DNA of 38,626 nt from Acidobacteriota bacterium (lineage in GTDB: Bacteria; Acidobacteriota; Terriglobia; Bryobacterales; Bryobacteraceae). Shown piece after piece: positions 18,370-25,585 of this stretch. A program made the translations under genes and the position numbers. Within the stretch, counting starts at the first letter, position 1. Each line of letters starts with the position of its first letter. A model generated the notes under the pieces. The model was given only the letters and a program-made list of their open reading frames with translations, made no database searches and had not been told where the DNA came from. The stretch spans positions 1-38,626 of the forward strand of contig JACRKW010000238.1 of assembly GCA_016215215.1 (NCBI GenBank). Direction: 5' to 3'.

Positions 18370-18719
18370 AGACCCCCGTTGAATCCATCCTGCTCGTCTT
18401 GCTGGCCAGCTTCATCGGCAGCTTCGGAGCCGTCTTCCTCAAAATGGGCGCGGGCAGGCTCCACCGGGAGATCACCTCGCTGCTTCTCAATTGGCGCCTC
18501 GCCGCCGGAGTCGCGCTGTACCTGCTCTCGTTCGTCTTCTACTACCTGGGTGTCCGGCAAGGGGAGCTGAGCGTTCTCTTTCCGATGGTCGCCGTCGGCT
18601 ACATCTGGACGATGGTATGGTCCAGAATCTTCTTCGGCGAGCCCGTAACACGCCGCAAGATGGGCGGCCTCGCCCTGATCATTTGCGGCATGGTCCTACT
18701 GAACCTCGGGAACCGCTAG
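18366..18719 (+). CDS. Half-size DMT/EamA-type membrane transporter, second of pair
   Basis: 117 residues from GTG 18366, coupled to the upstream partner and preceded by AAAGGCAGGAG. A longer in-frame start at 18048 is rejected because the added part is basic and non-membrane, a shadow of the first gene. Four helices are visible: ILLVLLASFIGSFGAVFLKM, LAAGVALYLLSFVFYYLG, ELSVLFPMVAVGYIWTMV and GGLALIICGMVLLNLG. The GELSVLFPMVAVGYIW motif parallels that of its neighbour, showing common ancestry of the two halves. Charge distribution differs between the two halves, which fits an antiparallel heterodimer (inference). Confidence 0.88.
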   Translation: MKTPVESILLVLLASFIGSFGAVFLKMGAGRLHREITSLLLNWRLAAGVALYLLSFVFYYLGVRQGELSVLFPMVAVGYIWTMVWSRIFFGEPVTRRKMGGLALIICGMVLLNLGNR

Positions 18720-18743
18720 ACCGGGTTCCCCATATTCGGACCC

Positions 18744-18772
18744 TTGACACCGGAATCATGATTTACCATATT
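18744..18772 (+). promoter_or_regulatory. Sigma70-type promoter TTGACA-17-CATATT
   Basis: A perfect -35 TTGACA (18744-18749) is 17 nt from CATATT (18767-18772), which ends 17 nt before the lipoprotein ATG at 18790. This is the best canonical promoter in the window. GGTTCCCCAT occurs at 18724-18733 and again at 18782-18791, and CCATATT at 18730-18736 and 18766-18772, so the promoter is bracketed by short direct repeats. Confidence 0.6.
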
Positions 18773-18789
18773 GCGGCTAGAGGTTCCCC

Positions 18790-19629
18790 ATGGCTTCACC
18801 CCGCCCATTGCTACTAGTTGCCGCAACGAGCGTCGCGTTGCTCTCCTGCTCCACCAGCAAGGCGCCGCAGCCGCCCAAACCGGGCACGCCGGGCTTTTAC
18901 TGGCTGGCTGGTCAGGCCTCCTTCAAGAAAGGCGACTTCGCCGGCGCCGCCAAGAATCTGAGCAATGTGGCCCGCTCCGAGCACGAGAACAAGGCAGCCG
19001 CCAGGCTTCTGCTGACCGCCATCTATTCTGGCCAGGCGCAAGGCGACATGGAGTGGGTTGCGGCTCTCGACGCGGGCCTCAAGGTGGCGCGAACGCGCCA
19101 GTTGGAGTTCCGCCGCCTGATCTCCGCCGCCCGTTCCTCCGCGCACCAGAACGCAATGCAGTGCGGCGAACAAGGTCATACGTTCATGGGCACGGTCTCG
19201 GCCGACGAGGTAACCCTCTCCTGCGGCATCCCCGACATCGCCAGGGACACGCCATCTGAATTGGAGAAGATCGAGAAGGGCGCGCTGCCGCAGCCAACTG
19301 AAGTGGAACAGATCCACAGCCAGATGCTCAACCGCGGGGTGCTGTTGAGCCTTGCGCGGCTCACCGGTGGGGGCGACGTGGAAAAGGCAAAGTCTGCTTT
19401 CGCCGCCGGTCCGGTCAAACTCTCCCGCCAGCAACTCCAGATGTACCTGGCCGGCGAGTTCGTCTTAGCAGCGGACCTGTATACCTCGAAGAAGCTCGAC
19501 ATGGCCGGCCGCTTGAAGGTCATGTGCGACGAAGCCACCGAAGCGCTGGCCAGCGTCCCTCCTTCGCCCGAGCGCGCCAAGCTGGAGAAGAAGATCGCTG
19601 AACTGATGAAGCCTGCCCCGAAGACCTGA
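18790..19629 (+). CDS. Predicted lipoprotein of unknown function
   Basis: 279 residues. The N-terminus PLLLVAATSVALLSCS carries a lipobox with Cys20, so the mature protein is expected to be lipid-anchored in the envelope. After a Pro-rich linker, the sequence YWLAGQASFKKGDFAGAAKNLSNVAR looks like a TPR-type helical hairpin; the rest is mainly helical with a Cys pair (QCGEQG and LSCGIPD). I do not recognise a family beyond that TPR-like start. It has its own TTGACA promoter and faces the Gfo/Idh/MocA gene tail to tail across 13 nt that contain the palindrome AGGCGCCT. Confidence 0.83.
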   Translation: MASPRPLLLVAATSVALLSCSTSKAPQPPKPGTPGFYWLAGQASFKKGDFAGAAKNLSNVARSEHENKAAARLLLTAIYSGQAQGDMEWVAALDAGLKVARTRQLEFRRLISAARSSAHQNAMQCGEQGHTFMGTVSADEVTLSCGIPDIARDTPSELEKIEKGALPQPTEVEQIHSQMLNRGVLLSLARLTGGGDVEKAKSAFAAGPVKLSRQQLQMYLAGEFVLAADLYTSKKLDMAGRLKVMCDEATEALASVPPSPERAKLEKKIAELMKPAPKT

Positions 19630-19642
19630 ATACAGCAGGCGC

Positions 19643-20950
19643 CTACACGGGGTCTGGAATCAGGTACGGTGCGCGGTACTTGCGCGTCAACATGGCGTTG
19701 GCTTCCGCATCGGCGCCGAAGTTCTCCTTCGCAGGCTCCACTTTCAGGCTCCGGCCCAGCCGGTAGCTGGCGTTGGCCAGGTGGCATAGCCCGGCCGAAA
19801 GGTGGCCTTCGAGAATGTCGCAATTCAGGTCGCCCTGTTTGCGCGACCTGACCGCCGCGATGAAGTTGTCAAAATGCGGCTGGGTATCCCATACCTTCCC
19901 CGTCACCTTGTGCTGCCGCACAAGTTCCCGCTTCTCGCCCTTGTAGATGTGGTAGCCGTACGCGTCCAGGCAAAGATAACCTTCACTGCCGTAGAAGATA
20001 TTGCCGATGGTGTTCTGGCCGTCCCACTCGACGGAGCCCTCGCCGTTGGCGATCAGTCCCCGCACTTCGAATTCGATCTGGGCTTGGCCGTAGTCCAATA
20101 GCGCGGTCTGGGTGTTGGGCGTCTCCTGGTCGTCGTCGTAGATGAACTTGCCGCCCGAGGACCACACCTTCTTCGGTAGTCCGCTCACGCCCAGGCCCCA
20201 ACGGCAGATGTCCAGCTCGTGCACGCCCTGGTTGCCGATGTCGCCGTTGCCCGTGTCCCAGAACCAGTGCCAGTTGTAGTGGAAGCGGTTCGGATTGAAC
20301 GGCCGCATCGGCGCCGGACCGAGCCACATGTCGTAGTCCACCCCCGGCGGAACCGGACCGTCCGGCGAGCGGCCGATGCTCTTGCGCCGCTTGTGGCAGA
20401 GCCCTTTCGCCATGTACAGCTTGCCGATGACCCCCTCGCGGAGCAGACCGACGGCTTCTATCTTGTGTGGCGTCGAGCGGCTCTGCATGCCCGCCTGGAC
20501 GATGCGGTTGTACTTGCGCGCGGCCTCCACCATCAGCCGGCCTTCGCGCAGGTTGTGGCTCACCGGCTTCTCGCAATAGACGTCCTTGCCCGCTCGCAGC
20601 GCCCAGATCGTGCCCAGCGCGTGCCAGTGGTTGCACGTGGCGATGGAGACGGCGTGGATCGACTTGTCCTCCAGCACCTTGCGCATGTCGGCGTAGCCCC
20701 GCGGCTGGCCTCCGCCGAGCTGCGCGGTGAAGGCCTGGGCGCGCTCCACGTTGCCGCTGTCGATGTCGCAAACCGCCGCCACCGTCACGTTGGGCCCCTT
20801 CACCCAGCCGTCGATGTGATCGCGCCCGCGGCCGCGGACCCCGACCACCGCCACGTTCACGCGTTCGTTGGCCCCGGCCCAGGAAACCGCCTCACGGGCC
20901 GTGAACAGGCCGGGCGGCAGCAGGAAGATGCGTCTGGTAGGCAAAGCCAT
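19643..20950 (-). CDS. Gfo/Idh/MocA family oxidoreductase, possibly Tat-exported
   Basis: 435 residues from ATG 20950, which has GAGGAG 6 nt upstream. TRRIFLLPPG at the N-terminus resembles a Tat twin-arginine motif, though the hydrophobic stretch after it is weak. The NAD(P)-binding fold has VAVVGVRGRGRDH, then AVCDID, the family motif GKDVYCEKPVSHN, and RIVQAGMQSRSTP. The C-terminal half has the features of the acidobacterial/planctomycete branch: YDMWLGPAPMRPFNPNRFHY, WFWDTGNGDIGNQGVHELD, and a conserved tail with HLANASYRLGR. These enzymes oxidise or reduce sugars and related polyols with NAD(P). It lies 35 nt after the nucleotidyltransferase gene. Confidence 0.93.
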   Translation of the reverse strand: MALPTRRIFLLPPGLFTAREAVSWAGANERVNVAVVGVRGRGRDHIDGWVKGPNVTVAAVCDIDSGNVERAQAFTAQLGGGQPRGYADMRKVLEDKSIHAVSIATCNHWHALGTIWALRAGKDVYCEKPVSHNLREGRLMVEAARKYNRIVQAGMQSRSTPHKIEAVGLLREGVIGKLYMAKGLCHKRRKSIGRSPDGPVPPGVDYDMWLGPAPMRPFNPNRFHYNWHWFWDTGNGDIGNQGVHELDICRWGLGVSGLPKKVWSSGGKFIYDDDQETPNTQTALLDYGQAQIEFEVRGLIANGEGSVEWDGQNTIGNIFYGSEGYLCLDAYGYHIYKGEKRELVRQHKVTGKVWDTQPHFDNFIAAVRSRKQGDLNCDILEGHLSAGLCHLANASYRLGRSLKVEPAKENFGADAEANAMLTRKYRAPYLIPDPV

Positions 20951-20985
20951 GGCGGGCTCCTCAGAAGACTGTTTGCTGCCGGAGT

Positions 20986-22305
20986 CTATCGGAAACGGCC
21001 GCCGCGGCCCATCGGTCCGCGGGCCGGAGGCGGAGGCTCTGGCTCGGGCGGCGGCGCCGGCTTGCGCACCCTGCCGTCCAGCCGCGCCGCAATGCGCTCG
21101 TCGCGCGCCTTGGCGAACTTCGGCGAACCCGGCTCCAGGCCGGAGGCCTCGGCCACTTCCGCGTCGGTCACCTCCACGGCTGTCGCCAGATACCGCGTGA
21201 AGTGGTTCTTGATTCTGTCCTGCACCAGGCGCTGTGCGGATTTCAGATGCAGCAGCAACACCTCTTCGCCGGGTGCCTTGCGAAGCAGTTCGTAGACCTG
21301 CGAAGCCTTGGACAACCGCGCCGACTTGGCCGCCGTCTCCAACTTCTTTGCCCGCGCCTCGAGTTTCTGCCACGGCTCGATCTCCGCCTTGGTCATCTTT
21401 GTGTTTGCCACCAGCGCGGTTCGCTCCTTCGGCGTCAGCAACTGAGTGATGCAGAACATCGATAGCGCGTACCAATCGATGGGAAACACCGCGCCGAACG
21501 GGATCATCGCCTTGGCCTTGGCCAGCTTCTGGAATGCCGCCCCGTTCAACTTCGCGCCTGCCAGTCCGGGAGAGAACAGCTTCAGCAGCCCTTCTTCCTC
21601 CAGCGATTTCAGCACGTCGTGCGGGCTCGGCTCCAGTGCGATCTGCCTCAGTTCGGAAAACAGCGCCCGCGCCGGAATGTACTTCTCCATGCCGGCCTCG
21701 CGCGCGTTCTGAAGCTGTTGCTGCGTCCGCTCGTCGATCACGAATCCCATGCGCGCCTTCAAACGGATCAGGCGCAACATGCGCACCGGATCGTCGTAGA
21801 GGGAGTAGTTGCTGATCGCACGCAGTTCTTTCCGCTCCAGGTCGGAAGCGCCGTTGGTCGGGTCGATCATCAGCCCGCGCGAGGCGCGGTTCAGCGACAG
21901 CGCAATCGCGTTCACCGTGAAGTCCCGCCCGCGCAGATCTTCGTGGATCGTCGCCGGCGACACCTGCGGCCGGGCGCCGGGCTTGCCGTACTTCTCCGTC
22001 CGCGCCATCGCGATTTCGCACCGCACTCCGCTCGGGAACCTCAGTTCGGCCGTGCGCCGGAGCTCGTCCACCGATATGACCTCCGCATGGCTGCGCTTGG
22101 CGACATCCTTGGCCAGCTTCAGCGCGTTGCCCTCTACCGTGAAGTCGAGGTCGCGGATCGGGAACCCGCCCAGCATGTCTCTCATCGCCCCGCCGGTCAG
22201 AAACAGGCTCAGGTTCGCTTCGGCCGCCGCGGTCTGCACCGCCGTCAGTACCGAGCTTTGGTCTGGGCTCAGGTGGCTCTCCAGGATGAACATGTAGTCG
22301 CTCAT
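20986..22305 (-). CDS. Poly(A) polymerase / tRNA CCA-type nucleotidyltransferase
   Basis: 439 residues of class II nucleotidyltransferase. The head domain shows FLTGGAMRDMLGG (35-47), the catalytic RDLDFTVEG with the two metal-binding Asp (52 and 54), RGRDFTVNAIAL, and YDDPVRMLRLIRLKARMGF. The rest is helical, and the C-terminus is a low-complexity tail rich in Pro, Gly and Arg (PPPARGPMGRGGRFR), unlike a standard CCA enzyme. Sequence alone cannot decide between CCA addition and 3' polyadenylation. It follows xerD after 58 nt containing a 14-bp palindrome, and a GGAAG stretch is close to its ATG. Confidence 0.92.
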   Translation of the reverse strand: MSDYMFILESHLSPDQSSVLTAVQTAAAEANLSLFLTGGAMRDMLGGFPIRDLDFTVEGNALKLAKDVAKRSHAEVISVDELRRTAELRFPSGVRCEIAMARTEKYGKPGARPQVSPATIHEDLRGRDFTVNAIALSLNRASRGLMIDPTNGASDLERKELRAISNYSLYDDPVRMLRLIRLKARMGFVIDERTQQQLQNAREAGMEKYIPARALFSELRQIALEPSPHDVLKSLEEEGLLKLFSPGLAGAKLNGAAFQKLAKAKAMIPFGAVFPIDWYALSMFCITQLLTPKERTALVANTKMTKAEIEPWQKLEARAKKLETAAKSARLSKASQVYELLRKAPGEEVLLLHLKSAQRLVQDRIKNHFTRYLATAVEVTDAEVAEASGLEPGSPKFAKARDERIAARLDGRVRKPAPPPEPEPPPPARGPMGRGGRFR

Positions 22306-22330
22306 GGCACTTCCATCTCCGGCGATTCAC

Positions 22331-22344
22331 ACCGGTTAACCGGT
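22331..22344. promoter_or_regulatory. 14-bp perfect palindrome between xerD and the nucleotidyltransferase gene
   Basis: ACCGGTTAACCGGT is its own reverse complement. It sits in the 58-bp gap, about 25 nt before the ATG of the nucleotidyltransferase gene on the minus strand. Its length and position fit an operator for a dimeric regulator; no regulator gene is adjacent to identify it. The symmetry is seen, the role is inferred. Confidence 0.5.
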
Positions 22345-22363
22345 CAGGACGGCGGCTCGAGGC

Positions 22364-23263
22364 CTAGGCGCGTGGGTGGTGTCGGTCCACCACGCTCCGC
22401 AACCGCGTGCGCACCACATGCGTGTAGATCTGCGTGGTGGCAATGTCAGAGTGCCCCAGCATGGTCTGTACGCTCCTCAAATCGGCTCCGCCCTCCAGCA
22501 AATGGGTGGCGAAGCTGTGACGCACGACATGGGGCGTCAGATTCCTAAAGATCCCGGCCTTCCTGCCCAATCCCCCCAGAAGCTTCCAGAACCCTTGCCG
22601 GGTCATGGGGCCTCCGCGGTTGGTGACAAAAAGGTACTGGCTCGACTTCGACTTCAGCAGCGCGCTCCTCGCCGCGGCCAGGTAGGTCCGGATCGCCTCC
22701 TGCGCCTTACTGCCCACCGGCACAAGCCGCTGCTTTCCCCCTTTGCCCGTCACCCGCAGGAACCCCAACTCCAGATCCAGATCGGTCAACTTCAGGTTGC
22801 ACAACTCCGACACCCGCAACCCGCACGCATACAGCAGTTCCAGCATCGCCAGATCCCTGCGCCCTCCCGGCTTGGCCCCGTCCGGGGACCGGAGCAGGTC
22901 ACCAACCTGTTGAGAGGTCAGGTACTTCGGCAGGTTCTGCCACTGCCGCGGCGTGCTCAGCAGCGCAGTGGCATCCTCGCCGGCGCGGCCCTCGGCCACC
23001 AGGAATCGATAAAAACCTCGTAGCGTGGTCAGGTGACGGGCCACCGAACGGCTGGAGAGGCCTCGTTCGTAGAGCGTGTCCAGGTACTCTCCCACCTGGC
23101 CGGGGCCGGGGAGCGAGTCCACCTGTCTGGTCTCGCAGAACTTCAGAAAGCCTTTCATATCAAGCGAATAGGAGGCCAGTGAGTGCGCCGACAGGCCCTT
23201 CTCAACCCGGACGAACGTCAGAAACGCCGCGGCTGCCGCATTGAGACTGCCCTCGGTCGCCAT
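22364..23263 (-). CDS. xerD: Tyrosine recombinase XerC/XerD-like
   Basis: 299 residues from ATG 23263 (MATEGSLNAAA); a longer upstream start is possible but would extend past the promoter-like sequence. The N-terminal SAM-like core-binding domain spans about 1-110. All catalytic residues are visible: Arg150 in ACGLRVSEL, Lys174 in VTGKGGKQR, His245 and Arg248 in HVVRHSFATHLL, His271 in LGHSDIATTQ and nucleophile Tyr280 in QIYTHV. Length and motif spacing are those of chromosome-dimer-resolving Xer proteins, not of integrases, and no att-like duplication is near. XerC and XerD cannot be told apart safely here. Confidence 0.93.
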   Translation of the reverse strand: MATEGSLNAAAAAFLTFVRVEKGLSAHSLASYSLDMKGFLKFCETRQVDSLPGPGQVGEYLDTLYERGLSSRSVARHLTTLRGFYRFLVAEGRAGEDATALLSTPRQWQNLPKYLTSQQVGDLLRSPDGAKPGGRRDLAMLELLYACGLRVSELCNLKLTDLDLELGFLRVTGKGGKQRLVPVGSKAQEAIRTYLAAARSALLKSKSSQYLFVTNRGGPMTRQGFWKLLGGLGRKAGIFRNLTPHVVRHSFATHLLEGGADLRSVQTMLGHSDIATTQIYTHVVRTRLRSVVDRHHPRA

Positions 23264-23270
23264 CGGTGCA

Positions 23271-23299
23271 ATGATACAATACTTGCGTAATTCTTTGAA
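23271..23299 (-). promoter_or_regulatory. Candidate promoter for xerD, TTCAAA-17-TATCAT
   Basis: On the minus strand TTCAAA (23299-23294) is 17 nt from TATCAT (23276-23271), which ends 7 nt before ATG 23263. No Shine-Dalgarno precedes the ATG, so a leaderless transcript is predicted. On the other strand the same spot reads TACAAT (23275-23280), a possible -10 for the divergent gene at 23350. Confidence 0.5.
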
Positions 23300-23349
23300 A
23301 GTAAAGGCCTGCTGGATCTGCACCCCGGCCAGCCGGCCGAGGCGGTACT

Positions 23350-23835
23350 TTGAGTGGCTCCACTACCAAGAAAGTCGTCCTCGAACGGTTCGACAGGTCG
23401 CCTCTCAGAGGCTTTGTAAACCCGCAGAGTTATCTGCTGCCCGAAGGCGTGGAGATCATCAGCCCGGACGGCAGTGTCGCCCAGATCCCCTACTCCCAGG
23501 TGAAGGCGGTTTCATTCGTCCGCGACCATGACGGCCCCGGTGTGATGAGCGAGCGGAGAGACTACCTCGCACGCCCCAAGACCGCCGGCCTGTGGGTGGA
23601 ATTGCGCTTCCGGGATGGCGACAAGCTGGAGGGTGTGGTCTCCAACAACCTCTTGCTCCTGGAACCCTACGGACTCGCGCTGACGCGCCCGGAGGCCACC
23701 GGCAACGCCCAGCGCGTCTTCGTCCCCCGCCAGGCGCTGGAAGAAGCCACGGTACTCGGCGTCGTCGGCGGACGGCGAAAGCGCCCCGAACGGGATACGG
23801 AGATCCGCCAGATCAGGCTGTTCGGCGAAGAGTGA
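23350..23835 (+). CDS. Conserved hypothetical beta-rich protein, TTG start
   Basis: 161 residues. The TTG at 23350 is supported by GAGG (23339-23342) 7 nt upstream; the nearby GTG is out of frame. The protein begins KKVVLERFDRSPLRGFVNPQ, and continues with a beta-strand pattern (LPEGVEIISPDGSVAQIPYSQVKAVSFVRD) and a second similar stretch (LWVELRFRDGDKLEGVVSNN). This looks like a repeated small beta-barrel domain. I remember similar proteins in Acidobacteria, but the function is unknown to me. It is divergent from xerD and ends in an outer-stem hairpin shared with the convergent gene. Confidence 0.8.
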   Translation: MSGSTTKKVVLERFDRSPLRGFVNPQSYLLPEGVEIISPDGSVAQIPYSQVKAVSFVRDHDGPGVMSERRDYLARPKTAGLWVELRFRDGDKLEGVVSNNLLLLEPYGLALTRPEATGNAQRVFVPRQALEEATVLGVVGGRRKRPERDTEIRQIRLFGEE

Positions 23836-23842
23836 CCCTCGG

Positions 23843-23856
23843 CCGGCGGCGGCCGG
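23843..23856. terminator. GC-rich hairpin between convergent genes
   Basis: CCGGC-GGCG-GCCGG forms a 5-bp stem with a 4-nt loop, lying entirely in the 21-bp gap between the stops of the genes at 23350 and 23857. It has no T-tract, so it is only a weak terminator candidate. Confidence 0.35.
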
Positions 23857-24174
23857 TCAGGAGCACGCCACGGCCGGCTCGGCCACCGGCCGCGCCTCGG
23901 GCCGGGCCTCAGGCACGACCCAGCGCGCCTCCTCGAATCCGACGTACTTGCAGATGCGCAATTCGCCGGTCTCGGCCTCAAGCACATCGCCGATGTCCAG
24001 CGAACCCTCGGTGCCGCGCAGGTTCATCCAGGCGTCGTAGAAACTCTTCGCCTCCACTTCACCGGCCGGCTCAAAATCCTTCGGCTTGAGTGACGTGACG
24101 CCGCTGGTGTGCGGAGCCCACCGAAACTGCTGGCGGGCGCCGTCCTTCATCCTGTGGACGCGGAACAATGGCAT
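23857..24174 (-). CDS. Small conserved hypothetical protein
   Basis: 105 residues without a recognisable domain. The core reads as a compact globular unit: MPLFRVHRMKDGARQQFRWA, then KSFYDAWMNLRGTEG, and LDIGDVLEAETGELRICKYV. The last 20 or so residues are low-complexity (PEARPEARPVAEPAVACS) and end in Cys-Ser. It is 34 nt downstream of the patatin gene on the same strand, with an AGGAG in the gap, so the two may be co-transcribed. Function unknown. Confidence 0.75.
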   Translation of the reverse strand: MPLFRVHRMKDGARQQFRWAPHTSGVTSLKPKDFEPAGEVEAKSFYDAWMNLRGTEGSLDIGDVLEAETGELRICKYVGFEEARWVVPEARPEARPVAEPAVACS

Positions 24175-24208
24175 ACGGCCCTATTCTCGCTCCTGGAACA
24201 TGCAGACG

Positions 24209-24997
24209 TCAAAATGTTTGTACCAGCCGCCTCACCGCCGGGACGGCCGCCAGCGCGTCGGCGCGTCCCAGTTCCATCAGCCTCGCGGCCGATTGCCGGG
24301 ACCACACCACGGCATCGCGTGCCGGACCCAGGGCCGTTGCGTGCTCGATCCAAACCACTTCCGCTCCGGCGGACAGCGCCGGCAACGGCGGCGCCACGGC
24401 GTGCAGCAGGCGCTTGGCGCCGCGCAGCCACCACGGTCCGCCGCCCGGCAGTATGTTCACCGCCACAATGCGCGTGGCGCCCCGCGCCGCTGCAGCCCAA
24501 AGCGGCACGCTCGCCAGCAGGCCCCCGTCGGTCACCAGCCGCCCCGCGATGCGGTATTGCGGAAACAACCCGAACAGGGCGCAGGAGGCCGCCAGATGGA
24601 CCCACTCGACATCCGGAGCGTCCACCGCGAAGGGCCGCAGCCGCAGCAGGTCCGTGATGGCCACGGTGAACGGGATGCGCGGAGAGAAGCGCGAATGGAC
24701 GCCTTGAATCACACGCTCGAAGGCGGCCCGGTCAAAGATGCCGTCCAGCGGCCGTCGCGGCAACCGCAGGCTGGGCAAGACTCCGGGCGGCAGGTCCAGC
24801 CAGTATTTCGCCCACTCGCCGGCCGGGCACCCCCCGGCGATCGCCCAGCCATTCAAGGAGCCGATGGATGCGCCAGCGATCAGGTCCGGTTGGAAGACTT
24901 CTTCCAGCGCCTGCCAAACGCCAGCTTCGTAAGCCCCGAACATCCCCCCGCCGCCAAGCACCAGCGCCGTCCGCGGTTTGCGCCCCGCGCCGTTCAT
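24209..24997 (-). CDS. Patatin-like phospholipase
   Basis: 262 residues from ATG 24997. A patatin lipid acyl hydrolase with the Ser-Asp dyad: oxyanion motif LVLGGGGMFGAYEAG (12-26), nucleophile Ser44 in GASIGSLNG (42-50), and the catalytic Asp157 in VTDGGLLAS. The family cleaves acyl chains from membrane lipids. No signal peptide or membrane helix is visible, so the protein is probably cytosolic or peripheral. Longer in-frame extensions upstream (to 25561) are antisense shadow of the next gene and are not used. It is divergent from the gene at 25021, with 23 nt between the starts. Confidence 0.92.
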   Translation of the reverse strand: MNGAGRKPRTALVLGGGGMFGAYEAGVWQALEEVFQPDLIAGASIGSLNGWAIAGGCPAGEWAKYWLDLPPGVLPSLRLPRRPLDGIFDRAAFERVIQGVHSRFSPRIPFTVAITDLLRLRPFAVDAPDVEWVHLAASCALFGLFPQYRIAGRLVTDGGLLASVPLWAAAARGATRIVAVNILPGGGPWWLRGAKRLLHAVAPPLPALSAGAEVVWIEHATALGPARDAVVWSRQSAARLMELGRADALAAVPAVRRLVQTF

Positions 24998-25020
24998 GAA
25001 AAGTGGTCCACCATGGGGGA

Positions 25021-25575
25021 ATGGAATTCGACGCCTCCATTCTCGCTCCCGCGGTCCGGCAATTGCTGGCGCTGGAGGGCGGCGGCGCGCGGTTGCTGCC
25101 CCTGGTGTGCCGCGGCCCCTCCAACCCCGAGGCAACCACCCGGCTTCGCGCCGCCGACCCCGCGGCTTGGTTTGCCGGGGCGCGTTCTCCTCAGGGCGCC
25201 ATGGCCGGGCTCTGGCTTTACTTCTCCCTGTTCGAGGAGTGCCACGCAGCCGTTCAGGACCTTTCAACCGCCGAGGGCAGCTACTGGCACGGCATCCTCC
25301 ACCGCCAGGAGCCCGACGACTGGAACGCCGGCTACTGGTTTCGCAAGGCTGGACCGCACCCCATCCACGGGCCTCTGCTCGAACGGGCGGCGCATCTGGC
25401 ACGTCAGGCGGAAGACGTCTTCGATCCAGGCGGCCAATGGGACCCGCTACGCTTCGTCGAGCTGTGCTCGCAGGCCCGGCAACGGCCCGGAAGCGGCGCC
25501 GAACGCCTCGCCCTCGAGATTCAACTGGCTGAATGGCAGTTGTTGTTCGCCTGGTGCGCAAGCGTGAGAGGATAA
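25021..25575 (+). CDS. Hypothetical protein with SYWHGILHRQEPD motif
   Basis: 184 residues from ATG 25021; GTG 25003 would add six residues and is equally possible, as neither has a clear Shine-Dalgarno. The centre has a striking run, SYWHGILHRQEPDDWNAGYW followed by FRKAGPHPIHG. It is rich in Trp, Tyr and His, as expected of an active site or metal site. I recall similar SYWHAIxHRxEPD segments in uncharacterised bacterial and fungal proteins but cannot assign a function. The N-terminal half is helical. The HlyD-type gene follows after 10 nt in the same direction. Confidence 0.8.
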   Translation: MEFDASILAPAVRQLLALEGGGARLLPLVCRGPSNPEATTRLRAADPAAWFAGARSPQGAMAGLWLYFSLFEECHAAVQDLSTAEGSYWHGILHRQEPDDWNAGYWFRKAGPHPIHGPLLERAAHLARQAEDVFDPGGQWDPLRFVELCSQARQRPGSGAERLALEIQLAEWQLLFAWCASVRG

Positions 25576-25585
25576 AGAGAAATCC

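Noticed and set aside
19630-19642. Intrinsic terminator at the 8-bp palindrome AGGCGCCT between the lipoprotein and oxidoreductase genes
   Set aside because: It has no loop and no T-run, so it is only a short palindrome.
19643-22330. A single 895-residue minus-strand reading frame
   Set aside because: Only the part from 20950 matches the oxidoreductase family and has a Shine-Dalgarno; the rest is a shadow of the nucleotidyltransferase gene in another frame.
22364-23263. Integrase of a mobile element
   Set aside because: Length and motifs match housekeeping Xer proteins; no att duplication, tRNA, or phage or transposon gene is nearby.
24086-25567. Plus-strand open frame opposite the patatin gene
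   Set aside because: It has low-complexity Arg/Pro-rich translation and the minus strand carries the full patatin motif set.
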